DNA of 64,000 bases from Caprella mutica (lineage: Eukaryota > Arthropoda > Malacostraca > Amphipoda > Caprellidae): positions 44,545 to 108,544 of the forward strand of contig CANNZV010003184.1 of NCBI GenBank assembly GCA_947561585.1, read 5' to 3'. Shown here piece after piece: positions 12,329 to 26,200 of the stretch (positions are counted from its first letter, which is position 1; each line of letters opens with the position of its first letter). The notes beneath the pieces are model-generated. The model saw only the letters and a program-made list of their open reading frames with translations. It did not search any database and was not told where the DNA came from. The translations under genes were made by a program, and so were the position numbers.

Positions 12329-12594
12329 AAGGGCTGTACACACGTAGGTTTTTTAAGTCTTTCCACCAGACTTTTTGCTAAGCTCCTCCTACTTTTCCCA
12401 CGAGATTATAAGAAAAAACGATATAATTATTATTTATTTTAGTTGGTATCCATGATACCTGCAGGTATCACGGATACCAACTGAAATACATAATAATTGT
12501 ATCGTTTTTTCTTATATTCTCGTGGGAAAAGTAGGAGGAGCTTAGCAAAAAGTCTGGTGGAAAGACTTAAAAACTTACGTGTGTACGGCCCTTT
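12329..12594. mobile_element. Foldback MITE family F1, copy a
   Basis: About 100-bp inverted arms beginning AGGGC(C/T)GTACACACGT and containing CTTTCCACCAGACTTTTTGC. The centre carries the GGTATCCATGATACC palindromic core. Direct repeats of 18 bp (TTACACTCTAACATGCTA) flank it at about 12309-12326 and 12592-12609. Confidence 0.8.
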
Positions 12595-12758
12595 ACACTC
12601 TAACATGCTACTTAGCAACATCGTAACGGTTACTAGGGTCTAACGCTAAAATATATTCCTTTCAGATCAACTGAGAGTGCAAATAAACATACACTTCCTT
12701 CCTAGAAATATCTATGGAAGGAATATTAAGGAACAAAAAAATGACAACAATATAGCTA

Positions 12759-12898
12759 GGGGATAAGTTATGAATTATCAGTCGGATTCACATCTTCGGT
12801 CATAAAGAAAAAGAGATTTAATAATAACCATTCCTTTCATTTATTATATCATTATGACTGAAGATGTGAAACCGACCGCTAATTCGTATCTTACCCTA
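12759..12898. mobile_element. MITE family F2, copy a
   Basis: Inverted termini with 'attcacatcttcggtcat' on the left and 'atgactgaagatgtgaaac' on the right, about 42 bp each. The short AT-rich centre lacks the palindromic core found in the sister copy at 13670-13890. Confidence 0.75.
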
Positions 12899-13167
12899 AC
12901 TAGTTACCAATTACCCCATTTTATTAATGTTTTCAGGGTAACTACAGCTAGACATAAATACTCTGACAGGGTAAAATCATACCCTCATAAAATGTACTTA
13001 TACGTGATAAACATCCTCACTAAAGTTATAGTTATTATTCAACTAATACTGAGATCAGTGGGACTAGCAGTTAACTAGCTTAGAAAAAGTATCAAGACTA
13101 ACTTAGCTTAAGATTCTGTTCCACAGAACTGTGATTGACACTAAAATTGCTGGATTGACTTAATCTA

Positions 13168-13416
13168 AAGGGCCGTACACATGCAGGTTTTTAAGTCTTT
13201 CCACCAGACTTTTTGCTAAGCTCCTCCTACTTTTTCACGGAGACTTCTGTATCATAAGAAAAAAAAACGATATAATTATTAACATTATAACTGCAGGTAT
13301 CATAAATACCAACCGAAATAAATAATAATCTATCGTTATTTCTTATATGATTCAAAACTCTCGTGGAAAAAGTAGGAGGAGCTTATCAAAAAGTCTGGTG
13401 GAAAGACTTAAAAACT
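13168..13416. mobile_element. Foldback MITE family F1, copy b
   Basis: Same arms as at 12329, with a partial palindromic core in the centre. The distal right terminus is missing. A 14-bp direct repeat GCTGGATTGACTTA flanks it (13149-13162 and about 13417-13430). Confidence 0.75.
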
Positions 13417-13669
13417 GCTGGATTGACTTATTATTCTATCTTACGACAATAGTTTCCAAGCGAGAGAAGCGTTATCAAAAGACTGAGGAAACGCTTGCGC
13501 TCACAACAAAAGTACAAAAATGTAAAACAACATCTTGCACCGTGGAATATAATGTGTATACTGTATAGGGACAAAAATTCACAAAAAACAATCGCTAGTT
13601 CTCCTTATACATAGAAAATAGGTAATGGAGAAAAATGCATAGATTTCTATTCAATAAAATGTAGGGCTA

Positions 13670-13890
13670 GTTTACGAATTAGTGGACGGTTCCACATTTT
13701 CGGTCATACAAGACAATGTATAGCTATAATCAAACATTTTAATTGGTTATTTTAGTTGGTATCCATAATGCATTCAGGTATCATGGATACCAATTAAAAT
13801 AGTAAAAATGAATAAAATTAAAACATAGCTAGCTACTTTTTTTCTTATATGACGGAAAATGTGGAACCGTGCGCTAATTCATAACTTACC
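13670..13890. mobile_element. MITE family F2, copy b, with palindromic core
   Basis: Inverted termini share the 'ggttccacattttcggtcat' type sequence with the copy at 12759. Here the centre (13751-13802) holds the GGTATCC...GGATACC palindrome flanked by ATTTTAGTT/AATTAAAAT. Confidence 0.75.
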
Positions 13891-14235
13891 CCACCTGTAC
13901 CAGTTTTCAAGAAGCATTTTACGCCAACCTGCAGCTCCAGTAGAGTGTGTCAAACCATTTAGTCAAATATTAAAATGAACAACATCTGAACAAAGTTTAG
14001 CATCTAGATATGCAACAATTGTTAGCTATCAAATGTTGAAATTTAATTTCACCAAGTCCAAATCTGCTAACGTAGCTACAATTGACAGAAAGTTAAGAAA
14101 TAAAAACTATTTGTAGCTAACACAATAGCGCAACTCCAGTTAGCTACAAACTAGCAAATTACAGCCTACAAACAATAGTAACAATTTGTGCTATCCAATC
14201 GTGACCATCACAATAGTGTAATTGCTTGGCAACAA

Positions 14236-17200
14236 TCATTGTTGTGTGGACTTTGTGCCTGGTAGGGGTAATCTCTTGCGTCCCTTCGTCAGCAGCTCTT
14301 CAGACTCCTCATCATCTGAGTGGTACTCCAGACTGACGTTATGAAGAGACCGACTCTTCCCCCGTTTGCTGTGGGGGATATTTTTCCCCCTGCTAATGGA
14401 AGGGGTGGATATTGGGGGGTGTTTCTGAATGTCATAGCCATGGAAATCTCGACTCAGTATATTCAGGTCTATTTGAGATTTTCTGTTTCTTTGTTTGCCA
14501 GAATTGAAAGAGTTTCTTGGAGGAAACCAAAGACATTTATTAGAAATCAACGAATTGGAAGAATAATCATCATGGTTGAAATTTTGATAATTTTCTGCAC
14601 GGTTCAAATTGTAATCATATTCTGCAAGATTGAATTTGTGATAATTTTCACGGGGGTTGAATTTTTGGGAAATTTCAGTGCGGTCAAATTCATGGAAACT
14701 TCCAGCGTGTCTGAATCTGTCATAATTTCCAGTTTGGTTGAATTTATGGTAATTTCCTTCAAGGTTGAATTTACGGAAATATCCAGCATGGTTGAATTTA
14801 CGGAAATATCCAGCATGGTTGAATTTACGGAAATTTCCAGCATGGTTAAATTTGCGATAATCATCAGAGTGGTTGAATTCAGGGTAATCGTGATTAAAGT
14901 CACCATATGAATTATTGTCACCACAGCTTGCTATTTCACCGCAGATAGCCATGGTTGTATCGCCGGTGAATCTTCGGTAGTCACCACCAGGATAAATTGG
15001 GGGATTATTTTGGTAAACCTTACTGGCAAGTGGAGAATACCGATAGTTATTAGCCCTAAAACCAAATGCATTCCTATTGCAAGTACAAGGCAATCTTTTG
15101 CAAGATGTACAATTTCTTTGATGTTCGACATAGCGTCCGTTATTGTGGCTATGAGGACCGAAACCATCCAGGTGATAGTGCGAATTGAAACTGTTGAATG
15201 TTTGATAGTGGGTAGTATCATTTCTGTCACCTGAATAACTTTCAGACCTATTTGAACTGTAAGGTTCACAGTTAACTGCATTTCCATTAGAGACTTTACA
15301 CTTGGATTTGGACTTCTTTTTCTTTTTCGGTTTGGCAGCAATAACTTGTGTTTCTCCATTCCTGTTCTCCATAGAGTTTTCTTCATCCGTTGGCTTAATT
15401 TCAATAAATGTTTCTCTTTGTACATTAGTTGTTTGTTTAGCCTTTTGTTTCTTAAATTTAGCAGGAATTTCAACAACTTTCCTCATTACTTTTCCCTGGT
15501 AGATTTTCACCATCCTCTCACTCTGATGAAAGGCAAGAGTACTTTCATCTTCACAGTTCTCTGCAAGCTCCTTCTCTTCACCAACCTCATCAGTTTCAAC
15601 TTCAGGCGACAGGTTTGTCTTTTTGAAGTCTCTTGGCACATTATTGTTCTCGTCAATAATAGGTTGATTGTCAAAAGCAGCCCCGGGATTATTGTCAAGA
15701 GCAATCATATGCTGAGCAGACTTCAAGACATCAGAATCCTTAGATTCAATTTTCTGCTTTCTTTTGTTTATTGACTTATTCTTACGTTTCTTCTTGGCAG
15801 ACTTTGCAGTTGAACTAGCAACTTCATGATCAGATGGAGGTGGATTCGACTGATTTGACACACATTTCTTCAACTCTTCTTCTTCCTTTTCAGTTAGATT
15901 AAACATTTTATCAATTGGTATTTGTTTAAGTGATAATCTGCAATTGTTATCACCGCATTCAGTTACAGGAACAGTGATATCTTCTTCAGGAATGGTTTCC
16001 ATGCGCTTGTGATTCTTATTACGGAACTTTCCCTTCCTTATCTTGCATTTTTTGATGGGAGTTTCCTTTGGCAACATTTCACAAATTTCAGAATTCTGAA
16101 GAACAAAATACAAAGTTAGATTAACTTAACGAAATATAAATTATTCAATTAATACACATTTAGAAATTTTGGAAAACATTTCACTAGTAACATTTAATGG
16201 TTTTCAAAATATTTTGATATCACCATTCATTTTCTAGATCTATTGAATATTTTACTCATTAGTTATATGAACTTTTAAAAGGTACTAACTTGATCGTTGG
16301 GGCCACAGAAATCCTTAGAAGGAAAGTTTGTCTTCACATCAACAACAAAAGGAATGGTGGCTACTTGTCGATTCTTCTTCTGTAACCTCATAAACTTGTG
16401 GAAGATTCTCTTAGTCATCCAGTCTGCCTGTGCGATGTGGAAGGGAGTGTCCCCTGGTGCTAAGGTGGACGGGGACTGACTAGAGGACTGTGATCCACTT
16501 TGTGGAGAGGAGGAAGGAGGTGGAGAGTCCTTACTGGGGGGAGGATGTAGTGGGTGGAGGGGATGGGGGAAGTCATTAGCGAACACCTTGGGGAAAGTGA
16601 CGTCAAGGTTCTCCAGAATGGCCTTACGGCAATTCTCAGCTCGGGATAACAGCTCCACATCTTGCCCACAAAGCTGAAAAGAAAGATAATGAAAACTCAT
16701 TCAGAACTCAGTTATCTAACTACAGTAGAACTCCTCTATAGTGAATGAGAATGTGGAGTCCTGAGTAAGAGAACTACCCCGTATAGTGAATAGATTTCCT
16801 TTAGTCTGTCTGCCATGAATGGCCATCAGTTTTTATAGAAACTAATGGTAGCTATATTTTATGGCAGACTAACAATATTTTGCTCACTATACGGGGTAAT
16901 TCTCTTACTCAGGACTCTACATTCACTATAGAGGAGTTCCATGACACCACACCTATCAATAGTTTGTGCACTGATTTATAAAATAAAATTGTATAGTCAC
17001 CTCGGCAAGAGAGTTGCAGATATAAGCTTTCTTTAGTATGCTATGGAAGAGCTTGCCATCGAAATACTGCCACGGTCCCAAGTGCCACCAAGCCACAGGA
17101 CCACCACACGCCTCATTGGCAAAAATGGCACACTCCACCCCCGCCATGAAGAGGGAGGCCAACTGCACAGCTCTGGGGCTCAATTGCCCCACAGGCAGAT

Positions 17201-20200
17201 CTTGGAGGTACTGTCCCAAACTGTCAGAGAATGCCGTGACTATGAAGGCATCCAACTCTTGCCTGGTGAGAACACTGTCACCACCGCTACTCACCAAATA
17301 CCTACAAAAAAGAATAGAGTTACATATTTGTTTAACGTAAGGAAATTCAAACAAAATTTAAAAATCACCAGAGTGCAGCTACAAAATCAGTGCATTTAGG
17401 TAAAATATATGTTCATAATTCAAATAAGCTGTTAAAACTCCTAGTCTATGCTCTTAAAAGCTGTTTCAATAACATTCTCATGATAACTAATTTCTTGTAT
17501 GCATGTAGTAGCTATCACCAATAGCCAGTGTTCAATAAAACTTCCCCCACGAATCAGTTGGTTTATTTGCTTTCACCACTTAATATCCATATACCTTCAT
17601 TATACTGGAATAAATCTTCACGAATTAGTATTCTACTAGCTACTGATAGCTACAACTAGTTAAAACTTTATATTTGAATACTAAATAGCTTACCTGAGAA
17701 CAGTGGCAAGAATCAACAGTCTCTGAGGCACATAGGCTGGCTGCAGCATCAGAGGTGTGTCGGACCTCAGACAAGAAACATATGCCCTTATTCGACGCTT
17801 GGCATCATCTTTGCTGCAACCAAACCAAAGCCTGTTGACTGTAGGTACAGGCCAGTTCAGAGGTACGGAATGTACTACAATAGGTACCTGGTACACATTT
17901 TGAGGTGAGTACACCCACTCGCGTATTTTAACTTTCACTAGTGTGTCATCAGTTTCATCAACTTTAGGACGCAAGACTTTGGGTCTGACGGATGACTCGT
18001 CAATGCCAGTTGGAGTTGTTGTGGTTTTTGTTGGATTTGGTTCTAGAGGAGGAGAGTCACTGTCATGAGAAGATTTCCCTGAAGAAGTGTTGTCTGATTT
18101 AGATTCACTGGAGTCACCTCCAGAGTCTTTGCGAGAAGCTTTTTCAGGTGAATCAAATGACTCTTTCTCCATCTTGGCCTTTTTCTTGGCGTAGCTGAAG
18201 TGATGGACATTGAAGAGCACCGCATAAACATTTTGCCGTAGAGGACGATAGAAATCAGCAAAGGACGCATAACCGGACGCTATTTCCTGCTCCAGAAAAG
18301 GAGCCAGTTTAATTTCTCTCTGAGCTAGCAACTGATAGATCCATGGATGCATGAGGCCCTTTTGATGCCTCTCAGATGCTGTCCTCATAACCTCGTGTGC
18401 GATTAGAGGCATGTCCTCTCCGTCCAACGGTAGCATCTCCTCTCCCTCTTCCTCCTCTTTAATGGCTGGTTGGGGTGATGGAGGAGTGGAGTAGGTAGGT
18501 ATGGGAGAAGAAGGAGCGTCTCCTCCTTCCATTGAGTGGCGTCTGAGGGTTGGACTAACAGAAGGACTAGGTTGCTTAGAAGAGGGAAAGTTAGATGGGG
18601 GAGAGGGAGAGGTGGGGGATGCTGATGAGGAGGCATGTCTTGTGTGGACGGACAGGCTATAGCCTGCCAAAGTGTCGCTTGTTTCACTGTTACCACTATC
18701 CTGAAAATAAAAAGTACATTTAAAATAACTTAGAAAAAATACCAGGAAGGACACAAAAACTAGCAAGAAGAAAAACCCTGTTTACTTTTTGTATTCATTA
18801 GGATAAATAGAAAAACAGCGGGGTACACAAAATTTACAGAAAATGAAGCTACGAACAATATAAGTGGAACGACAAAATAATCAAAGTTCTAATTAGTCTT
18901 CTGAAAACTTACAATCTAGAAATAATAATTAAGCAGCAAGGGGTATTAGTGCATTTTTACTCCATAACCAAAAATCATGTAACTGACATCAAAAAATAAA
19001 ATAAAAGGACCAAAGAAGTTAGACATAAAAACTGTTCAATGTAGCTAGCTACCTACTACCATACGAATGCATCAAAGAGAGAAAGTGTGCTGTCACTTAC
19101 CAAAGAATGTGATGAAAGAGAAACTAACACTGGTGCAGTGCACTGAAGGATAGAAGAGGAAAAGGAAGAAGTTATGGTAAGATAACCCACTGGGCCTACA
19201 AAACCATTGGGATCATACAAGTGAACCGTAAGAAACCAGAGTTTTTCACCATAACCGACAGAAACAGTAACTTCAATAACTAGAAATCTGAAAGTAATAA
19301 ACCAGAAAAATTTGAAATGGATAATTTTTCAATTCTTGAAGGTACCTATCTGCATGCCTTTCGTTTGTTAGCTATAGCAAAATACTTACTGGTGAGTTAG
19401 AGCGGCAGTGCTGTGAGAGCCATGACACATCAGGTGTCAAGCGGTAAGGAGAAGTGGCGGAGCTGTTAGAAGAGGATGAAGACGAAGAGAGGAGTAGGGA
19501 GGCTCCTGGAGAACCAGAGGCAGTTGAGAGACAACATCCACCTTATGGATAGGGGAATATATTAATCATCAAGAAACAAATGATGATACTCATGTGTTTA
19601 GCAAAAATGTAAGTTTCATTTCTGCCTTTTCTTAACTATGCACACTCATAATTCTCCAGTAAGAAGCATGCTGTCCATAAGTGGATAATGTAAATCATCA
19701 CGCATTTGGGTCGCTAAAGCTTGAATAGCAAATCATTTGTTGTATATAGAAAGGAGCAGGCATACAACGTAATGTTTGTCAAGTTAATAGGGGCTAAACA
19801 TGCTACTCAGATAGGTAGCTTCTTGGTCAAGTTGCTAAACTAGATAGTTATCTTAGTAGGTAGTTACGATATGCAAATACTAGGTTGAGTGGTTACTAAA
19901 TGTTTAGCTAACTACTTGGTTGGGTAATTACACTAGTTAGCAAGCTATTGTGTTGTGCAGTTATGAAGTAGCTAAACTAGGTAGCTAGCTACTGTGTTGT
20001 GTATTTAGTAATTAAACTAGGTAGCTAGCTACTGTGTTGTGTATTTAGTAATTAAACTAGGTAGCTAGCTACTGTGTTGTGTATTTAGTAATTAAACTAG
20101 GTAGCTAGCTACTGTGTTGTGTATTTAGTAATTAAACTAGGTAGCTAGCTACTGTGTCGTGTAGTTAGTAATTAAACTAGGTAGCTAGCTACTGTATTGT

Positions 20201-23200
20201 ATAGTTAGTAATTAAACTAGGTAGCTAGCTACTGTGTTGTGTATTTAGTAATTAAACTAGGTAGCTAGCTACTGTGTCGTGTAGTTAGTAATTAAACTAG
20301 GTAGCTAGCTACTGTATTGTATAGTTAGTAATTAAACTAGGTAGCTAGCTACTGTATTGTATAGTTAGTAATTAAACTAGGTAGCTAGCTACTGTGTTGT
20401 GTATTTAGAAATTAAACTAGGTAGCTAGCTACTGTGTCGTGTAGTTAGTAATTAAACTAGGTAGCTAGCTACTGTGTCGTGTAGTTAGTAATTAAACTAG
20501 GTAGCTAGCTACTGTGTTGTATAGTTAGTAATTAAACTAGGTAGCTAGCTACTGTGTTGTGTATTTAGTAATTAAACTAGGTAGCTAGCTACTGTATTGT
20601 ATAGTTAGTAATTAAACTAGGTAGCTAGCTACTGTGTCGTGTAGTTAGTAATTAAACTAGGTAGCTAGCTACTGTATTGTATAGTTAGTAATTAAACTAG
20701 GTAGCTAGCTACTGTATTGTATAGTTAGTAATTAAACTAGGTAGCTAGCTACTGTATTGTATAGTTAGTTATTAAACTAGGTAGCTAGCTACTGTATTGT
20801 ATAGTTAGTAATTAAACTAGGTAGCTAGCTACTGTGTCGTGTAGTTAGTAATTAAACTAGGTAGCTAGCTACTGTATTGTATAGTTAGTAATTAAACTAG
20901 GTAGCTAGCTACTGTATTGTATAGTTAGTAATTAAACTAGGTAGCTAGCTACTGTATTGTATAGTTAGTAATTAAACTAGGTAGCTAGCTACTGTATTGT
21001 ATAGTTAGTAATTAAACTAGGTAGCTAGCTACTGTATTGTATAGTTAGTAAATAAACTAGGTAGCTAGCTACTGTGTTGGGTATAGGTAGTTATTGACTT
21101 GGTTGGGTATTTACACTAGGTAGTTAGCTGCTTGGTAGAATATTTACACTAGGTAGTTAGCTACTTGGTTGGCTATTTACACTAGGTAGTTAGCTGCTTG
21201 GTAGGGTATTTACACTAGGCAGTTAGCTGCTTGGTAGGGTATTTACACTAGGTAGTTAGCTGCTTGGTAGAGTATTTACACTAGTTAGTTAGCTACTTGG
21301 TAGGGCATTTACACTAGGTAGTTAGGTGCTTGGTAGGGTATTTACACTAGGTAATTAGCTTCTTGGTAGGGCATTTACACTAGGTAGTTAGCTGCTTGGT
21401 AGGGTATTTACACTAGGTAGTTAGCTACATGGTTGGCTATTTACACTAGGTAGTTAGTTGCTTGGTAGGGTATTTACACTAGGCAGTTAGCTACTTGGTT
21501 GAGTATTTACACTAGGGAACTAGATATTGGTTGGATATTTACACTAGGTAACTAGATATTGGTTGGGTATTTACACCAGGTAGTTAGCTACTTGGTTGAG
21601 TATTTACACTAGATAACTAGATATTGGTTGATAGTTACACTAAGTAATACAGCTACTTCATGCATATTCTGCATAATATTAACAGGAAGAATAAAACTTA
21701 TAGTAAAATATAAAACAGACATCCCAGGCACCCCCTATAAACAATCCATGCCCCAAAGAGGTGCCGGGCACTCCAAGAACCACTGAAGATCTGTTCTCAG
21801 TTCAATAACTAAAAAGTATCTAGCATCAACTTGGTCTTTCGATTCAAAGAAAAATACATAAGTACAATACCTTTAAATGATAAAAATCCTATCTAGCTAA
21901 CAGTGACAATGAACAGTTACAAGAACACATGCAGTAAATTAGATGGTATTTATTGCTACTGCAGTACTACATGCACCTAAATTTCAAATCATGAAAAAAA
22001 AAAAAGACATCAGGTGGCATCAATACAAAAGAAATTTACAACTAAGCGGGCAAAGGAATATTTAGCTATCATGATATTTTATATGAGGCTTAAATTATTG
22101 ACAAAATAATAGAAACCCATAAAATGATAGCTAGTTAAAAAAAACTAAAGTCTACTGTTTTTGGACGGCTAGTTCATTCATGTTGTTTAGGTTGGTAGGT
22201 ACAACACACAGGTAGGGTAGAGCAAGACTATCATTAGGGCGTTTTCACAGCTGAGAAGATACTGCAGAGCATAGCTAGCACAAATACCTCTAGACTAGAT
22301 AGTTAGTAGTTACCATGCAGCTATCACAGTGAGGATGTAGGTGCTTCTTCGAAGTTTAATATGATTTTCTCCCATCATCATTTCATTAAAGTCATATTCA
22401 AAATATATTTCACAGTGAAACGACTAAGGTATATTTGTTGTTGTTTTAAGAAGTTCAATGTTGGAGAGAGTGAAAGAGGAAGCTTCTCTATAGTCTAATC
22501 TACTCGTTGTCTAGTCAGTGCCAAGGGTCATGTTGCAAAAGGCAGCGTCCATACTAACACATGACACCCGAGTCGCATTCAGGAGGCAGGCAGCCCTCAC
22601 CACAACAACTGGAGGAGGAGCTCACACGCCGGGACACACTCGGACTGCCCTCAGGGTAGATTGGGGAGGAGAGGCCGCCACAAACACTTGCAGCGCTGGT
22701 GCGCCGACTGGAGGCATTGCTACCGTAGTATATCAGGCACCCTACGGCAAAAATAGGGACCTCACAGTGAAACTTCATAATAAGCTGTACTTTATTTCTG
22801 AAGCTAGTTCAAGAAATTCCATCTTATTGAGCGAAAATGAGCCTTTCCAATTGATTAATTTCCTTCTACTGAACCACTTCAAGGATAATACCCATCCAAT
22901 TGAATAAGATAGCTATACAATGTAGCAATCAGCCAGCTTGCCCTTCTTCTATAACTAAATCGCCAAAGTAGCTAATCATTATAGATAAGGGAGTCATAGA
23001 AAGAGACACACAAATTTGTAGATTCTAAAAAAGTCTGTAGGCAATGCTAATGAGATAAAATAAGAACACCTGCTTGATATCATCTTATTCCTAGGTATCC
23101 TCTAGTGTAAAAATTAACTAAGGAGAAAGAGGACCTGCTAGATATATAAAAAATTATGGAAAATGTCTAGAAACTGGATGATATTCGCCAACAACCCATA

Positions 23201-26200
23201 CTATTTCTTTGTTATAACTCGAAACAACTCACAAACACCAAATAACAGTTCAGATTTCTTGAGGTAGACACAACTGGTTGCATTTCATGTTTCTTTGGTA
23301 GCTACGACTCACAACACAAAACAGTCCAAATTAATATAGCTTGGTAATTAGCAATTGGAAAGTTCATAAAGATCGTGCAACATCAAATTTGCACAACAGA
23401 CAAACAGTGAAACATTGGAAAACAAACAATAAAGCCTTTCATTCTTAATCTATTTTTTGTAATGGTGATAAAAATATATTGTCTATATCATCTAGCTACA
23501 TAAAAATCCGACTGCAAGTTATTTTATATGTGTATCTAATCAATTGACAAGTATTTAGTGTATTTATGTCTTTATATTAAAAAGTAGTGATGAACCAATT
23601 AATCGGCAAAATCATTGAAACCTGCGTTTTTCACAGAATCGGTACCGATTATCATCACACAATTCCAAAATCATAATAAGTATATTTTGAACAGGATTCA
23701 AATGAAGTGTTTGAGGAGCCTTGAAGGTAATTGGAATAACCACATAAGCTACAGGAGCTAAGATAATTCATACCAATAATATGCTATGCTTGTGTCAAGT
23801 AGTGAACATGTTTATTTATATTATACATAGTTAATAGTTACCTACACTGTAGTTATAGTTATTGCAAGTAATTAATTAAAAGGACTAAGCTCGATGAACA
23901 ATTATAAACCATAAAAAATAAAAACCAAGATGTAAAGTATTGATTTCATCGTTAAAAATTGAAATTATATATATATTTCATTTCTCGTATGCCAAAATTT
24001 TATACTATTATTTATGTCTTTAATTTTGAAAAATTATTTATTTCACCTTGAATAAATCCATAACTCTGAAAATACTAATTAAGTTATTTAGAAGTGTCAA
24101 AAATTTCACCTTCACCATGAAGCAAACAATTAAATTTTGTGAATCAAATTAGGTAATAGCACATCTAAATTAGCTATCAAATAATGAAAAATATTATAAT
24201 TTTGCAATCGATAGCTACATCACTAATAATGAGTGTGAATTTGAATTAAACCAAATACCTATTAGGTATGAAAAACTTTTCAATCTTACGACCTATCACT
24301 CACCATGTTCATCCCTCTCAGGAGGAGCCACTTCAAAAGACATGAGTTCAGGAGCCGCAGAGGAGGCACTGGTTCTTCTGGAGGAGCACATGGAAGCATC
24401 ACTGGACTTGCGAGAGGAGGCAGCACTGTTACAGCAGTACAGAGGCACAGACAGCTTAGCTGCTGAGCACAGACTCTGCGTATAGTCAGAGGGTGGGGGC
24501 AAGCCAGGGGCATCAGGATCAGTTGGGGAGATATCGTCTATGCTAGGTTTTCTACCATACACAGAGGACTGGTCAGATAGAGTGAGGTTTTTGAAGCTAG
24601 CATCACCGGCAGTCTTCCTGCGTCTTTGTAGCACCATGGGCTCTTTCTTTTCTTCGTCAGAATCCCCCAGAGTTTCGTTCTCAGGAATGCCTTCCAAAGG
24701 GAGAGGGGAAGCGGACCTTCTGCAACAGTTTGAGCAGGACAGAACTTCTTTGGTTGGTGGAAATACGTGCATGCACTTATTTTCAGTTGGAGAGGTGGCT
24801 TTTGAATCTGAAACCTGGTGAGAGGAACAAAGAAATTAGTAATATAAAGTGGCAAACAAATTAGGTCCTCTTCTTTAAAGATTATATTCTTCCTGTTCTT
24901 AATGGAAATAGCTATAATCTTTTTAAACAAAAACAAAATTAGGTAGCTAGCCAAATAATATACCTTGACGTCACTGTCTGGCACTTCCTTTGAATGTATT
25001 GGAGGGCTGTCCTCTTCTTCTTCCAAATCTCCTTCCACATCAGTGTCATCATTTTCCTCCTCAGCCACAGAGGTGATGTCAATAGATGGAATTCGGAATT
25101 TTCGAGCAGAAATGCTGCCTGATAAATCATCACCTAGGGGAGAAATTTCAGAGTAGCTAAGTGGTTGAGAGTCTGCTTAAAAAGCATACAACTTATTGCA
25201 AAAGTGACACAGCTAATTCACAAGACATAGCTACATGTCCCCTCTCAAGAGATGTAGCTATTTTGAGCCCTTTATTTTTGAGATACAGGGTGGTGCAAAT
25301 AAAAGGAAACCCATTTTCAAATTAGTTTATTTTACAAACTATCAAAGCTAGAAAATTTCTAAAGAAAAGAGTTATATTTGTTTACTTTTTTTACATCTAT
25401 CTTGATAATCTGTTGAAAGTTACGATGAAAATTATACATCCTGCAGCGAATTAAAAAAATAAATAAAAAGGGCTTGCGCGAGCACGAAATACGCAAAAAA
25501 ATTCATAATAGGAATAATTTATTTCCATATGGTAGTAGTAAAAATTAAATCATACTATTTTTCATTTATTAACGTTTTTGTTATTGACACTTTCATTCAT
25601 GGAAATACATCTTCACCACCAATCACGAAATCTTCTACAAAATGTGCATTTTTTTGCAGAAACCATTTTGGAAAATTTAGACGGTGCGGTAAATCAGTTC
25701 TAAGAGTTCGAGCCTTACATGCATCTTCAAAGGATGATATCTAAAATCATGTTTAACAATTTAGTAAAATGTGTCTTAAATGATATCTAATCCTTACCAT
25801 CTGATTGATATTTTTGTATTCTCAATATGCTGTTCATGAAAAATATTATTGTTTTCATGTGTTCATTCTTTTCTCCAGCGACATGATAACTTTTTGTTCA
25901 AATTTAAAGTGGTTTCTTCAGTTTTGAACTTATTAACATTTGTCAATATGGTTTTATAGTTGGTGGAGCAATGTTCAAAATGAGGTTGAACTTGCGTAAA
26001 ACTTAGTGTTTTAAAAAAATTTAACAACAAAAACGCTTTGTTCTTTTTACAGCTGCATTTTGAGGGTATCGAATAGGAGATAAAAATAAATGGCGAGATG
26101 ATTTTATAAAAGATATCAATTTTACCTTCAAAAACAACTTTCAAGTGGTAATTAATTGTTTTATTTTCTCTTATTTGTTACAAACAAAGAGTAGAATTTA

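Noticed and set aside
14320..15774. Overlapping plus-strand and other minus-frame open reading frames across the last FAM120 exon
   Set aside because: They are shadows of the real exon, made long by its 30-bp coding repeats and low stop density.
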